Positions 1 through 7,780 of a stretch of DNA of 64,000 nucleotides are shown here, one piece after another; the stretch's first letter is position 1; every line of letters starts with the position of its first letter. The DNA is from Sphingopyxis sp. 2PD. GTDB lineage: Bacteria; Pseudomonadota; Alphaproteobacteria; Sphingomonadales; Sphingomonadaceae. The stretch lies in assembly GCF_005503695.1 (NCBI RefSeq), contig NZ_SCMU01000010.1, positions 42,066 to 106,065 on the forward strand, written 5' to 3'. The position numbers were made by a program, and so were the translations under genes. The notes beneath the pieces were generated by a model. The model was not told the origin of the DNA. It ran no database searches and saw nothing but the letters and a program-made list of their open reading frames with translations.

Positions 1-219
1 GGCCGCCGCCCGCTCCTCGCCCGGTCGCCCGGCTGCCGCCATTGCCGCCGCGTCGGCGATGCCCTGCAGTTTCCGCCGGTCGAGGTAAAGCGAGCCGACA
101 TCGACCGCGAGCGCCGCGGCACCGATCAGCATCGTCATCGCGAAGGCGGTCGCGATGCTGATTCCCGCGCGGCGGTCGCGGACCAAGCCGCAAAGGAACG
201 GGAGCAGCGCCACGGTCAA
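1..219 (-). CDS. TadG-like pilus assembly protein, N-terminal part (runs off the window)
   Basis: The visible 73 residues read a short basic stretch (VRDRRAG), a hydrophobic segment (ISIATAFAMTMLIGAAALAVD) and then DVGSLYLDRRKLQGIADAAA. This is the pattern of the Tad/TadG-like domain, which anchors minor pseudopilins of Flp/Tad pili in the inner membrane. The start is taken as TTG at 219, which overlaps the TGA of the upstream tadE-like gene by two bases; GTG at 213 is an in-frame alternative. There is no ATG before the hydrophobic segment. The remainder of the gene lies outside the window. Cotranscription with the tadE-like gene is inferred from the overlap. Confidence 0.7.
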   Translation of the reverse strand, partial: MTVALLPFLCGLVRDRRAGISIATAFAMTMLIGAAALAVDVGSLYLDRRKLQGIADAAAMAAAGRPGEERAAA

Positions 220-671
220 TCGACCGGCAATTCAAAGGTCGCGCGCGACCGAATGACATTGGTCGGCGACGGGACCAGCGCCGAACGCAGGAAGCTGTCC
301 GGCGGAGCGGTAAAGGCGACCGCAACCGTGATGGCTTCGTTCGTTTCGGACACCGCGACGCTATGCGAGCCGCTCACCGATTGCAGGCTCCGCGCAACCG
401 CGCGCGTCGCCACCGCGCTGCGATCGGCGGCATCGAGCCCGACGATGGCGGCGCGTGCACCGTCGTTCGCCGCCTGCTGGACGCTGTGCGCGAGCATGAA
501 ATATTGGCCATAGACCAGCATGCCCGTCAGCAGCATGAGGAGCAGCGGCAGCACCAGCGCCATTTCGACGATGGCAGCGCCGCGCTCCTCGCGCAGCAGA
601 GTGGGGCCGGGCGGAGACGGACGGCGGGCGGGCCGCGGCAAGACAGGGAAAGCTGTCATGGCCGCCAGCAT
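216..671 (-). CDS. TadE-like minor pseudopilin
   Basis: This 151-residue protein has a proline/arginine-rich leader, then REERGAAIVEMALVLPLLLMLLTG at about residues 27-50, the characteristic E-containing hydrophobic segment of TadE-like proteins (GAAxVE followed by a membrane helix). The downstream text (QQAANDGARAA, 66-76) is also typical. TadE and TadG are pseudopilins of the Tad secretion/pilus system and sit in the inner membrane. No other tad gene is in the window, so this may be a stray tadE/tadG pair. ATG at 671 is used; ATG at 659 is possible. The start lies only about 14 bases from a strong hairpin (686-717), which leaves little room for a private promoter. Confidence 0.75.
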   Translation of the reverse strand: MLAAMTAFPVLPRPARRPSPPGPTLLREERGAAIVEMALVLPLLLMLLTGMLVYGQYFMLAHSVQQAANDGARAAIVGLDAADRSAVATRAVARSLQSVSGSHSVAVSETNEAITVAVAFTAPPDSFLRSALVPSPTNVIRSRATFELPVD

Positions 672-685
672 GACGGTCCGAAATG

Positions 686-717
686 AAAGCGGCGTCGAGA
701 TCGCCCGACGCCGCTTT
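686..717. terminator. Strong hairpin, probable terminator of the YghU gene
   Basis: Positions 686-697 and 706-717 form a perfect 12-bp stem (AAAGCGGCGTCG) around an 8-base loop. Each arm ends in A/T residues, so either strand gives a short U run. It lies downstream of the minus-strand glutathione transferase and immediately upstream of the tadE-like start. Intrinsic termination is inferred from structure only. Confidence 0.6.
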
Positions 718-827
718 TGCGTATTTTACATAGCATTTGCGTGCAGTGCAGCGGCCTTGTCGGCGGTTTGCGCCATTCCTTGACGCAGCGCTAACGACGG
801 GCGGTCGTCGCCCGTCGCAAATTGCGC

Positions 828-1703
828 TTATTGAGCGGTCTCCAGCTTGTCCTGGGTCTTGAGGTCAAAGTCCGATGCGTCGTGGCGTTCGCGAAGCTGA
901 CTCGCCGGATCGCCGGTAACGCGATTGACCATCCGCCCGCGCTTGACCGCGGGGCGCGTGGCCAGTTGGTCGGTCCAGCGCTGTACATTCTTATATTCAT
1001 GCACCTGCAGGAACTCGCCCGCGTCATAGACCAGCCCCTTGGCCAGCGCGCCGTACCAGGGCCAGATCGCCATGTCGGCGATGGTGTAGTCGGCGCCCGC
1101 GACATATTCGCTCTCCGCGAGGCGCCGGTCGAGCACGTCCATCTGGCGCTTCACTTCCATCGCATAGCGATTGATCGGATATTCCTGCTTCGTCGGCGCA
1201 TAGGCGTAGAAATGGCCAAAGCCGCCGCCAAGGAACGGCGCGCTGCCCATCTGCCACATCAGCCACGACAAGGTCTCTGCACGCTTCGCGGTCTCGGTCG
1301 GCAGGAAGGCGCCAAATTTTTCGGCAAGATGAATCAGGATCGCCCCCGATTCGAACACGCGGATGGGCTCGGCGCCGCTGCGATCGACGAGAACAGGGAT
1401 CTTGCTGTTCGGGTTCGCCGCGACATAGCCGCTCGAAAACTGATCGCCCTCGCCGATGTTGATCAGCCACGCGTCATATTCGGCGCCGCTATGACCTGCC
1501 GCCAGCAGCTCTTCGAGCATCACCGTGACCTTCACCCCATTGGGGGTGCCGAGCGAATAGAGTTGCAGCGGATGCTTGCCGATGGGCAGATCCTTGTCGT
1601 GCGTCGGCCCGGCGATCGGGCGATTGATGTTGGCAAAGCGTCCACCGCTATCCTTGTCCCACGTCCACACTTTTGGCGGCACATATTCGGCTTGATCGGT
1701 CAT
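828..1703 (-). CDS. yghU: YghU-type glutathione transferase / disulfide-bond oxidoreductase
   Basis: At 291 residues it matches the length and layout of E. coli YghU, a nu-class glutathione transferase that binds two glutathiones and reduces disulfides. Recognisable blocks are KVWTWDKDSGGRFANINRP (11-29), GKHPLQLYSLGTPNG (42-56), a thioredoxin-like N-terminal domain with NPNSKIPVL and the glutathione-binding ESGAIL, and an all-helical C-terminal domain with LGGGFGHFYAYAP, TIADMAIWPW and RHDASDF near the end. ATG at 1703 follows GCAGGAGCT, a good ribosome-binding site. It is cytoplasmic, appears monocistronic and ends at the hairpin at 686-717. Identification is secure at the family level; physiological substrates are not known from sequence. 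Confidence 0.93.
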   Translation of the reverse strand: MTDQAEYVPPKVWTWDKDSGGRFANINRPIAGPTHDKDLPIGKHPLQLYSLGTPNGVKVTVMLEELLAAGHSGAEYDAWLINIGEGDQFSSGYVAANPNSKIPVLVDRSGAEPIRVFESGAILIHLAEKFGAFLPTETAKRAETLSWLMWQMGSAPFLGGGFGHFYAYAPTKQEYPINRYAMEVKRQMDVLDRRLAESEYVAGADYTIADMAIWPWYGALAKGLVYDAGEFLQVHEYKNVQRWTDQLATRPAVKRGRMVNRVTGDPASQLRERHDASDFDLKTQDKLETAQ

Positions 1704-1778
1704 CGCGGAGCTCCTGCACTGAATTTCATACTGAACGGTATTTAAAGATCGATGCCATCGCCGTCCACCCCTAGCCGG

Positions 1779-2957
1779 TCAAATAATAATTGCCGCACGT
1801 AAAGCTGCGACCTCAGTCGTGTCATAGCCGAGTTCGGCCAGGATCGCGTCGCTGTGTTCGCCGACTTGCGGCGCGCGCGTCGAAGCGACCTTGTCGCTGC
1901 CCGACAAACTGATCGGCGCCCGAATGATGGGCGCGCCGCCGGGCGTTCCCGGATAGTCGGCAGGCTCGACGAGCCCCATTGCGGCCACTTGCGGCTGCGC
2001 TAACGCTTCGGCTGCGCGCAGCACCGGCGCTGCCGGAACGCGGGCCGCGCCCAGTTCGGCGATGGCGTCAGCGCTGCTCCGGTCGATGCACCATGCCTGC
2101 ATGATCGCGCTCAGCGCTTCGCCATTGTCGCCGCGCAAGATATCGCTGGCATAGCGCGGATCGTCGATCAGTTCGGGCCGCCCGACCAGATTGGCCCAGC
2201 GGGCAAAGATGCCGCCGCCGACGATCTGGGTAACGATCCACCCATCACACGTCCGAAAGATGTCGGTCGGCCCGGAGCTGTAACTCCGATTGCCGATCGG
2301 CTGACGCTCGACGCCGTTGAGCGCATGATCGATCGCCAACGCGTTCGAAAAGGCAAGCGCGGTGCCGAGCAGCGACCCCGAAACGCATTGCCCCTTCCCC
2401 GTCGTTTCGCGCTCACGCAGCGCCAGCATGACGCCAAAGGCGGTGTGCAGCGCGGTGCCGAAATCGACGTAATTGACCTGCGCGCGGTAGGGCTGATCGG
2501 GCGTCCCGGTCAAATGTACCGCGCCCGACATCGCCTGTCCGACCGCATCGAAACCGACGTTCTGCGCCAGCGGCCCCTCGCTGCCGAATGCCGACGCGGT
2601 GGCAAGGATGATCCGCGGGTTGATCGCGGACAAGCTCGCGAAATCGAGCCCCAGCTTGGTCAGCGCGTCGTGCGGCAGGTTGGCGACGACGACATCGGCG
2701 GTTTCGACGAGCTGCCGGACAATTTTGCGTCCTTCGGGGCTGCCGGGCTTCAGCGTCAGGCAGCGCTTGCCGCGGTTCATCTGCAGGAACATCGCCCCCG
2801 ATCCGTCGTCGGCCACCGGAACCGTGAACCGGTCGTCATTGCCGCCCGGCGCCTCGATCCGGATGACGTCGGCGCCATAGTCGGCGAGCAGGGCGGCGCA
2901 ATAGGGACCGGCGATATAGCGCCCGAAATCGAGGACTCTTATTCCCTTGAGCGGCAC
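1779..2957 (-). CDS. CaiB/BaiF-type (class III) CoA-transferase
   Basis: This 392-residue protein begins LKGIRVLDFGRYIAGPYC and continues with LADYGADVIRIEAPGG, the standard N-terminus of class III CoA-transferases. These enzymes move CoA between carboxylic acids through an aspartyl-CoA thioester. Asp165 in NYVDFGTALH is in the position of the catalytic aspartate of formyl-CoA transferase. The start is GTG at 2957, preceded by GGGGAGAG; no upstream ATG is available. It could serve carnitine, bile-acid, oxalate or aromatic-acid metabolism, and the neighbours (a GST and an amidohydrolase) do not settle the substrate. It diverges from the amidohydrolase gene, leaving 141 bases between their starts. 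Confidence 0.88.
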   Translation of the reverse strand: MPLKGIRVLDFGRYIAGPYCAALLADYGADVIRIEAPGGNDDRFTVPVADDGSGAMFLQMNRGKRCLTLKPGSPEGRKIVRQLVETADVVVANLPHDALTKLGLDFASLSAINPRIILATASAFGSEGPLAQNVGFDAVGQAMSGAVHLTGTPDQPYRAQVNYVDFGTALHTAFGVMLALRERETTGKGQCVSGSLLGTALAFSNALAIDHALNGVERQPIGNRSYSSGPTDIFRTCDGWIVTQIVGGGIFARWANLVGRPELIDDPRYASDILRGDNGEALSAIMQAWCIDRSSADAIAELGAARVPAAPVLRAAEALAQPQVAAMGLVEPADYPGTPGGAPIIRAPISLSGSDKVASTRAPQVGEHSDAILAELGYDTTEVAALRAAIII

Positions 2958-3098
2958 GCTTCACTCTCCCCATTGCTGTCTTTGGGTCGGGCTAGCAGCC
3001 GCCTGTCGAGCGTGCCAGCGCCTTCGTCGAAACCTGTCGCTTGCATGTTCGTTACAGCATCATATGGTCGGCACATAATTTCAAACGGGGATAATTTC

Positions 3099-6000
3099 AT
3101 GGCGCGCTTCGCTCTCGCCCTTGCGGCGACTTTGGCTTGTTCGACTTCGGTTTTTGCCCAGCAGGCGGCACCAGCGCCCGCCGCAGATGCGAAAGCCCAG
3201 AAATGGGACGTCAACGCTCCGCCGGGGATGGCGACGCGCAAGGTGCCGATTGCCGTCGATGAAGGCAGCTGGATGAACGTCGATGTTTCACCCGACGGCC
3301 GCACCATCGCTTTCGACCTGCTTGGCGACATTTACACCATGCCGATCGAGGGTGGCACCCCGACGCGCATCGCAGAAGGTCTCGCGTTCGAGCATCAGCC
3401 GCGCTTTTCGCCCGACGGCAAGCGGATCGCCTTTGTGTCCGACCGGGGAGGCGGCGACAATATCTGGCTGATGAATCGCGACGGCAGCGACAAGGTGCAA
3501 TTGAGCAAGGAAGATTTCCGCTTGCTCAATCAGCCAAGCTGGTCGCCCGACGGGCAGTTCATTGTCGCGAAGAAACATTTCACCACGGGCCGCTCGCTCG
3601 GCACCGGCGAGGTGTGGATGTACCATGTCTCGGGCGGCGCCGGCGTGCCGCTGGTCAAGAAACCCAATGAGCGCCACCAGAAGGAGCTCGGCGAACCGAT
3701 CTTCGCCGCCGACGGCAAGAGCGTGTTTTACACGCGCAATGTCACCCCGGGCCCGATCTTTGAATATGCGCAGGACAGCAACACCGACCTGTTCCACATC
3801 GAACGCTATGATTTGCAGGCAGCGAAGGTTACCACTGCGGCGTCGGGCGATGGCGGGGCGGTGCGCCCCACCCCTTCCCCCGATGGCAAGCGACTGGCGT
3901 TCGTGCGCCGTGAAGCGACCCAATCGAAGCTTTATGTGAAAGATCTCACTTCGGGGATCGAGCGCAAGGTTTATGATGCGCTCGACCAGGATGTGCAGGA
4001 AACCTGGGCGGTCACCGGCGTCTATCCGAACATGGCGTGGACTCCCGACAGTAGCGATATCGTCTTTTGGTCGGGCGGCAAGCTGCGCCGCGTCAGCAGC
4101 CAGGGCGGCGACGCGCGGATCATTCCGTTCAGCATCAACGATGACCGCGTGATCATCGACGCCACCCACCCGGCGGTCGAGGTGGCACCGGACAGCTTTA
4201 CGACACAGATGCCGCGCTGGGCCGAGGTGTCGCCCGATGGGCGTAGCGTCGTGTTCGAAACGCTCGGCAAGCTGTACATCAAGCCCGCCAGCGGCGGCAC
4301 CGCGCGGCGACTGACCGCCGCGAGGGACGATGCGATGGAGGCATGGCCAAGCTGGTCGCGCGACGGCAAGTCGCTCGTCTTCGTCCGCTGGACCGACAGC
4401 GGGCTCGGCGAAATTCACGTCGTCGGTGCAGGCGGTGGCGCATCGCGCAAGCTTACGACCGTTCCCGGCCATTATGCCGAACCGCGTTTCTCTCCGGACG
4501 GCAAGACAATCGTGTTCGAGCGGCGCGGCAGCGGCGGGCTGACCTCGGCGCGCTGGAGCGAGGACACCGGCGTCTATCGCATGGCGGCGAGCGGAGGCTC
4601 TGCCGAACTGGTCAGCCGCGACGGCGCAAAGCCGCAATATGGGGCGACCAACGACCGTATTTTCATGGTGACCGCGGGCGACGGCAAAAGCCAGCTCGTC
4701 AGCACCGACCTCAGCGGCCAGGACAAGCGCACCCATGCTAACGGCGAACTGGTCAGCGACTATGAAATCTCGCCCGACGGCGGGACGCTGGCATTCCGCC
4801 AGAACTACGACGCCTATGTCACCCCGCTGATGCCCGGCGGGCAGGACGTGTCGCTCGGCACCAAGAGCGGAGCCTTGCCCGTAACGCGGGTTAGCGGCAG
4901 CGGCGCCGAATATATCCATTGGTCCAACGGCGGTCGACGCCTGCACTGGAGCCGGGGGGCGACGCTGTTCAGCGCCGACCTAGCGCGTTTGTTCACCAAC
5001 GCGCCCGCCGACGACAAGGCACCCAAATTCACGCCGCCGACCGATGGCGTCTCGCTCGCCATGACGCAAACGGCGGCCAAACGCCGCGGCACCGTCGTCA
5101 TCACCGGCGCGCGCATCGTCACCATGGCGGGCGCCGACGGCGGCATCATCGACAATGGCGCGATCGTCATCGAAGGCGACCGCATCACTGCGGTTGGCCC
5201 CTTGGCGTCGATCAGCGTCCCGACCGGCGCCGTCACCATCGATGCAACCGGCAAGACGATCGTACCCGGTTTCGTCGATGCGCACGCCCATGGCAGTCAC
5301 GGCGATGACGAACTGATCCCGCAGCAGAACTGGTCCGAAATCGTCAATCTGGCGATGGGGACCACGACTAGCCACAACCCCTCGTCGCGCGCCTCGGAAA
5401 TCTTTGTGTCGTCCGAAATGCAGCGCGCCGGGCTGATCCTGGCGCCGCGGATCTTTTCGACCGGCGAGATCATCTATGGCGCGAAAGCGGCGGGGGTCTA
5501 TGCCGAGATCAACGGCTATGACGACGCGCTGGCGCATGTCCGCCGCCTGAAGGCGCAGGGCGCGCATAGCGTCAAAAACTACAACCAGCCGCGCCGCGAT
5601 CAGCGCCAGATGGTGGTCAAGGCCGCGCAGGCCGAGAACATGCTCGTCGTGCCGGAGGGCGGCTCGCTCTACACGATGGACGTGTCGTTGATCCAGGACG
5701 GCAATTCGACCGTCGAGCACAATATCCCGCTCCACACCTTCTACAAGGATCTGGTGCAGCTGTGGGGGCAGACGCAGGTCGATTACACCCCGACGCTGGT
5801 CGTCACCTACGGCGGCCCGGCGGGCGACCCCTATTGGCGCGCGCACACCAATGTATGGGAGCATCCGATCCTGACCAGGCACATCCCGCCTGCCCAGCTC
5901 GCCGCGAACAACAAGCGCCGCACGATCGCGCCCGAGGGCGACTATGTCGACGATGATTCGGCGCGCGAGGCAGGAAAGATCGCCGCCGCAGGACGAATGG

Positions 6001-6338
6001 TGTCGATCGGCGCGCATGGACAGCAATCGGGGCTTGGCGCGCATTGGGAGATCTGGTCGTTCGTGCGCGGCGGGTGGAGCAATGTCGATGCGCTGCGCGC
6101 CGCGACCATCATGCCCGCTACCTCGCTCGGCTATGGCAAGGATGTCGGATCGCTCGAAGCGGGCAAGCTCGCCGATCTGCTGATCCTCGACGCCGATCCG
6201 ACACAGGACATTCGCAATACCGAAAAAATTCACCGCGTGATGCTGGGCGGGCGGCTGTACGATCCGCTGACGATGAACGAGGTCGCGACGGGCAATCGCA
6301 CGCGCGCGCCCTATTGGTGGGAAGCCGAAAAGCCCTGA
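3099..6338 (+). CDS. Secreted beta-propeller / amidohydrolase fusion protein
   Basis: This 1079-residue protein starts with a cleavable signal peptide (MARFALALAATLACSTSVFA, then QQ). Residues about 45-670 hold TolB/PD40-type propeller repeats: at least eight SPDG-like motifs are visible (VSPDGRTIAF, FSPDGKRIAF, WSPDGQFI, SPDGKRLAF and so on). From about 665 to the end comes an amidohydrolase domain with the metal-binding H729-A-H731 (DAHAHGSHG) and a C-terminal LEAGKLADLLILD typical of imidazolonepropionase/dihydroorotase-like enzymes. It is probably periplasmic. The substrate is unknown; a role on peptides or cyclic amides is only inference. An open frame continues far upstream, but the ATG at 3099 precedes the signal peptide and is clearly the start. 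Confidence 0.9.
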   Translation: MARFALALAATLACSTSVFAQQAAPAPAADAKAQKWDVNAPPGMATRKVPIAVDEGSWMNVDVSPDGRTIAFDLLGDIYTMPIEGGTPTRIAEGLAFEHQPRFSPDGKRIAFVSDRGGGDNIWLMNRDGSDKVQLSKEDFRLLNQPSWSPDGQFIVAKKHFTTGRSLGTGEVWMYHVSGGAGVPLVKKPNERHQKELGEPIFAADGKSVFYTRNVTPGPIFEYAQDSNTDLFHIERYDLQAAKVTTAASGDGGAVRPTPSPDGKRLAFVRREATQSKLYVKDLTSGIERKVYDALDQDVQETWAVTGVYPNMAWTPDSSDIVFWSGGKLRRVSSQGGDARIIPFSINDDRVIIDATHPAVEVAPDSFTTQMPRWAEVSPDGRSVVFETLGKLYIKPASGGTARRLTAARDDAMEAWPSWSRDGKSLVFVRWTDSGLGEIHVVGAGGGASRKLTTVPGHYAEPRFSPDGKTIVFERRGSGGLTSARWSEDTGVYRMAASGGSAELVSRDGAKPQYGATNDRIFMVTAGDGKSQLVSTDLSGQDKRTHANGELVSDYEISPDGGTLAFRQNYDAYVTPLMPGGQDVSLGTKSGALPVTRVSGSGAEYIHWSNGGRRLHWSRGATLFSADLARLFTNAPADDKAPKFTPPTDGVSLAMTQTAAKRRGTVVITGARIVTMAGADGGIIDNGAIVIEGDRITAVGPLASISVPTGAVTIDATGKTIVPGFVDAHAHGSHGDDELIPQQNWSEIVNLAMGTTTSHNPSSRASEIFVSSEMQRAGLILAPRIFSTGEIIYGAKAAGVYAEINGYDDALAHVRRLKAQGAHSVKNYNQPRRDQRQMVVKAAQAENMLVVPEGGSLYTMDVSLIQDGNSTVEHNIPLHTFYKDLVQLWGQTQVDYTPTLVVTYGGPAGDPYWRAHTNVWEHPILTRHIPPAQLAANNKRRTIAPEGDYVDDDSAREAGKIAAAGRMVSIGAHGQQSGLGAHWEIWSFVRGGWSNVDALRAATIMPATSLGYGKDVGSLEAGKLADLLILDADPTQDIRNTEKIHRVMLGGRLYDPLTMNEVATGNRTRAPYWWEAEKP

Positions 6339-6384
6339 TTGGGACGCCATCGGGCGGCGGACGCGCGAAATTGTGACGAGAGGG

Positions 6385-6413
6385 TTGCAACTCGCGCGAG
6401 CCGCCGCTAGGGG
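6385..6413 (+). promoter_or_regulatory. Possible promoter of tRNA-Ser
   Basis: TTGCAA at 6385-6390 and TAGGGG at 6408-6413 are separated by 17 bases, with the tRNA starting 17 bases further on. The -35 is good and the -10 is GC-rich. It is suggested by spacing and position only. Confidence 0.35.
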
Positions 6414-6429
6414 CGTCACCTCTCAGCGA

Positions 6430-6519
6430 GGAGAGTTGGCTGAGTGGTCGAAAGCGTCGCACTCGAAATGCGAAGTGCCGGCAACGGTACCGAGGGTTCG
6501 AATCCCTCACTCTCCTCCA
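6430..6519 (+). tRNA. tRNA-Ser (anticodon CGA)
   Basis: The acceptor stem GGAGAGT pairs with ACTCTCC, and the CCA end is encoded at 6517-6519. The anticodon stem TCGCA/TGCGA encloses CTCGAAA, so the anticodon is CGA at 6464-6466 and reads the UCG codon. The 90-base length reflects the long variable arm of a class II serine tRNA, and the T arm contains GGTTCGAATCC. The base before CCA reads T (see findings). Confidence 0.96.
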
Positions 6520-6584
6520 TTTTTCCCTGATCTGACCACCAGCGGACGACCGCCCCGGCATCGCTATCGGGACGGTCGATTGAT

Positions 6585-7214
6585 CTACATTCGAATGTCG
6601 GGCAGCGACGGTGTGGTCAGCGACGCGACGATCGCGCCGACGATCAGGAACAATACGATCGCGACGATGATCACGACCACGGTATAGCCCATCGCCTTGT
6701 CCTGCGGCACCTTCATCAGGATCGGTAGTCCCAGGTATAGCAGATAGAGGCTGTAGAGGCCGAGCAGTCCCAGGATCGCAAGCGCCGGGATCAGGCCGAA
6801 TATTCCCGCCAGCCAGCCTGCCGTCGCCGAATAGGCCGCGACCTTCAGCGCCTGGACCTGATTCTTTTGCCCACCGAAGTTGGGCGCCAGCCCGTCGATC
6901 ACCAGCGCCAGGGCAAAGGTCGTCGCGAGCGCCAGGCCATAAGACAGTATCGCCGAAACCAGCGCGGTGCCGATCGGGGGGTGAAAACTGATGCCAAATG
7001 CCCCGTAGCCAAAAACCTGCCCGCCGATGAACTGGGCGATCGGCCCGATCGCGGCCAGCACCAGCACGTAAGGCATGTAGATCGACTGGGTCGTCGCGGG
7101 CTCGGTGTCGATGACCGCCCACGTCTCCTTGGGTTTCAGGATGATGTTCTTGGCCCGCTCGATAATGCCCGATGCGGGGCTTGGCGGTGGGTTGCTCGTC
7201 GGAATGTCGCTCAT
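6585..7214 (-). CDS. YIP1-family integral membrane protein
   Basis: This 209-residue protein has a soluble N-terminus with a proline stretch, then IIERAKNIILKPKETWAVID (16-35), the block that precedes the membrane region in bacterial Yip1-domain proteins. About five hydrophobic helices follow, including YVLVLAAIGPIAQFIGG, ALVSAILSYGLALATTFALAL and a C-terminal YTVVVIIVAIVLFLIVGAIV. ATG at 7214 is chosen because AAAGG lies just upstream and translation further upstream has no membrane-protein character. It sits between tRNA-Ser and hspQ. The function of bacterial YIP1 proteins is not established. Confidence 0.8.
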   Translation of the reverse strand: MSDIPTSNPPPSPASGIIERAKNIILKPKETWAVIDTEPATTQSIYMPYVLVLAAIGPIAQFIGGQVFGYGAFGISFHPPIGTALVSAILSYGLALATTFALALVIDGLAPNFGGQKNQVQALKVAAYSATAGWLAGIFGLIPALAILGLLGLYSLYLLYLGLPILMKVPQDKAMGYTVVVIIVAIVLFLIVGAIVASLTTPSLPDIRM

Positions 7215-7368
7215 GCTATGCCTTTCCCTGTTGCAATCAACACGGCCCGCAATCCAGCCCGGTATAACCGGCGGCCGAGCAGACAGCTTAGCTCGGCTCG
7301 CGCCAACATCTGTAACGCGTATCACAGCCGGGATTCGACCCACCGGCGGGCAGCCGAGTGTAACAGGG

Positions 7369-7391
7369 TTGAAACAGCAGGGAATAGCCAT
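7369..7391 (+). promoter_or_regulatory. Candidate heat-shock (RpoH-type) promoter of hspQ
   Basis: TTGAA at 7369-7373 and CCAT at 7388-7391 are 14 bases apart, close to the sigma-32 pattern CTTGAA-N13-15-CCCCAT. They lie directly ahead of hspQ. The expected start of transcription falls within a few bases of the ATG at 7403, which would make a leaderless or nearly leaderless mRNA. This is inferred from sequence only. Confidence 0.4.
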
Positions 7392-7402
7392 AGATTAGGC
7401 AC

Positions 7403-7777
7403 ATGATTTCCAAATCTTCCTCCGACCATCATGGGGCGGTAACGGCGCCGCTGATCGGTGCTGCCAGCTTCGCGCCCGGCGACATCGTGCGCCACCGCAT
7501 GTTCGATTTTCGCGGCGTCGTGTTCGACATCGACCCGGTCTTTGCGAACAGCGACGAGTGGTATGAAGCGATCCCGGAGGAAATCCGTCCGGCGAAAGAG
7601 CAGCCCTATTACCATCTGCTCGCCGAAAATGGCGATTCATCCTATATCGCTTACGTTAGCCAGCAGAATCTGGTGCCCGACGCCGAAGGCGGGCCGATCG
7701 ATCATCCGCAGATCGACGCGATGTTCGAAGGGCTGGACGACGGCCGTTACCGCGTCCGCGCCATCCATCGCCACTGA
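7403..7777 (+). CDS. hspQ: Heat shock protein HspQ
   Basis: The 124-residue product carries the HspQ/YccV fold: FAPGDIVRHRMFDFRGVVFDIDPVF (23-47), then WYEAIPEE, QPYYHLLAENG and IAYVSQQNLVPD. E. coli HspQ (105 residues) is a heat-shock protein that promotes degradation of mutant DnaA and is a specificity factor for Lon. The first 20 or so residues (Ser/His/Ala-rich) have no counterpart in E. coli, but no other ATG precedes the conserved domain. A candidate RpoH-type promoter lies immediately upstream. The gene converges on the ABC permease gene, with three bases between stops. Confidence 0.9.
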   Translation: MISKSSSDHHGAVTAPLIGAASFAPGDIVRHRMFDFRGVVFDIDPVFANSDEWYEAIPEEIRPAKEQPYYHLLAENGDSSYIAYVSQQNLVPDAEGGPIDHPQIDAMFEGLDDGRYRVRAIHRH

Positions 7778-7780
7778 TGG

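Noticed and set aside
1..671. Tad pilus island or mobile element at the left edge.
   Set aside because: Only a tadE/tadG-like pair is visible, with normal base composition, no integrase and no attachment repeat.
2325..3098. The beta-propeller/amidohydrolase reading frame continues about 770 bases upstream of the chosen start.
   Set aside because: The upstream part is antisense to the CoA-transferase and its leader, and a clear signal peptide begins at the ATG at 3099.
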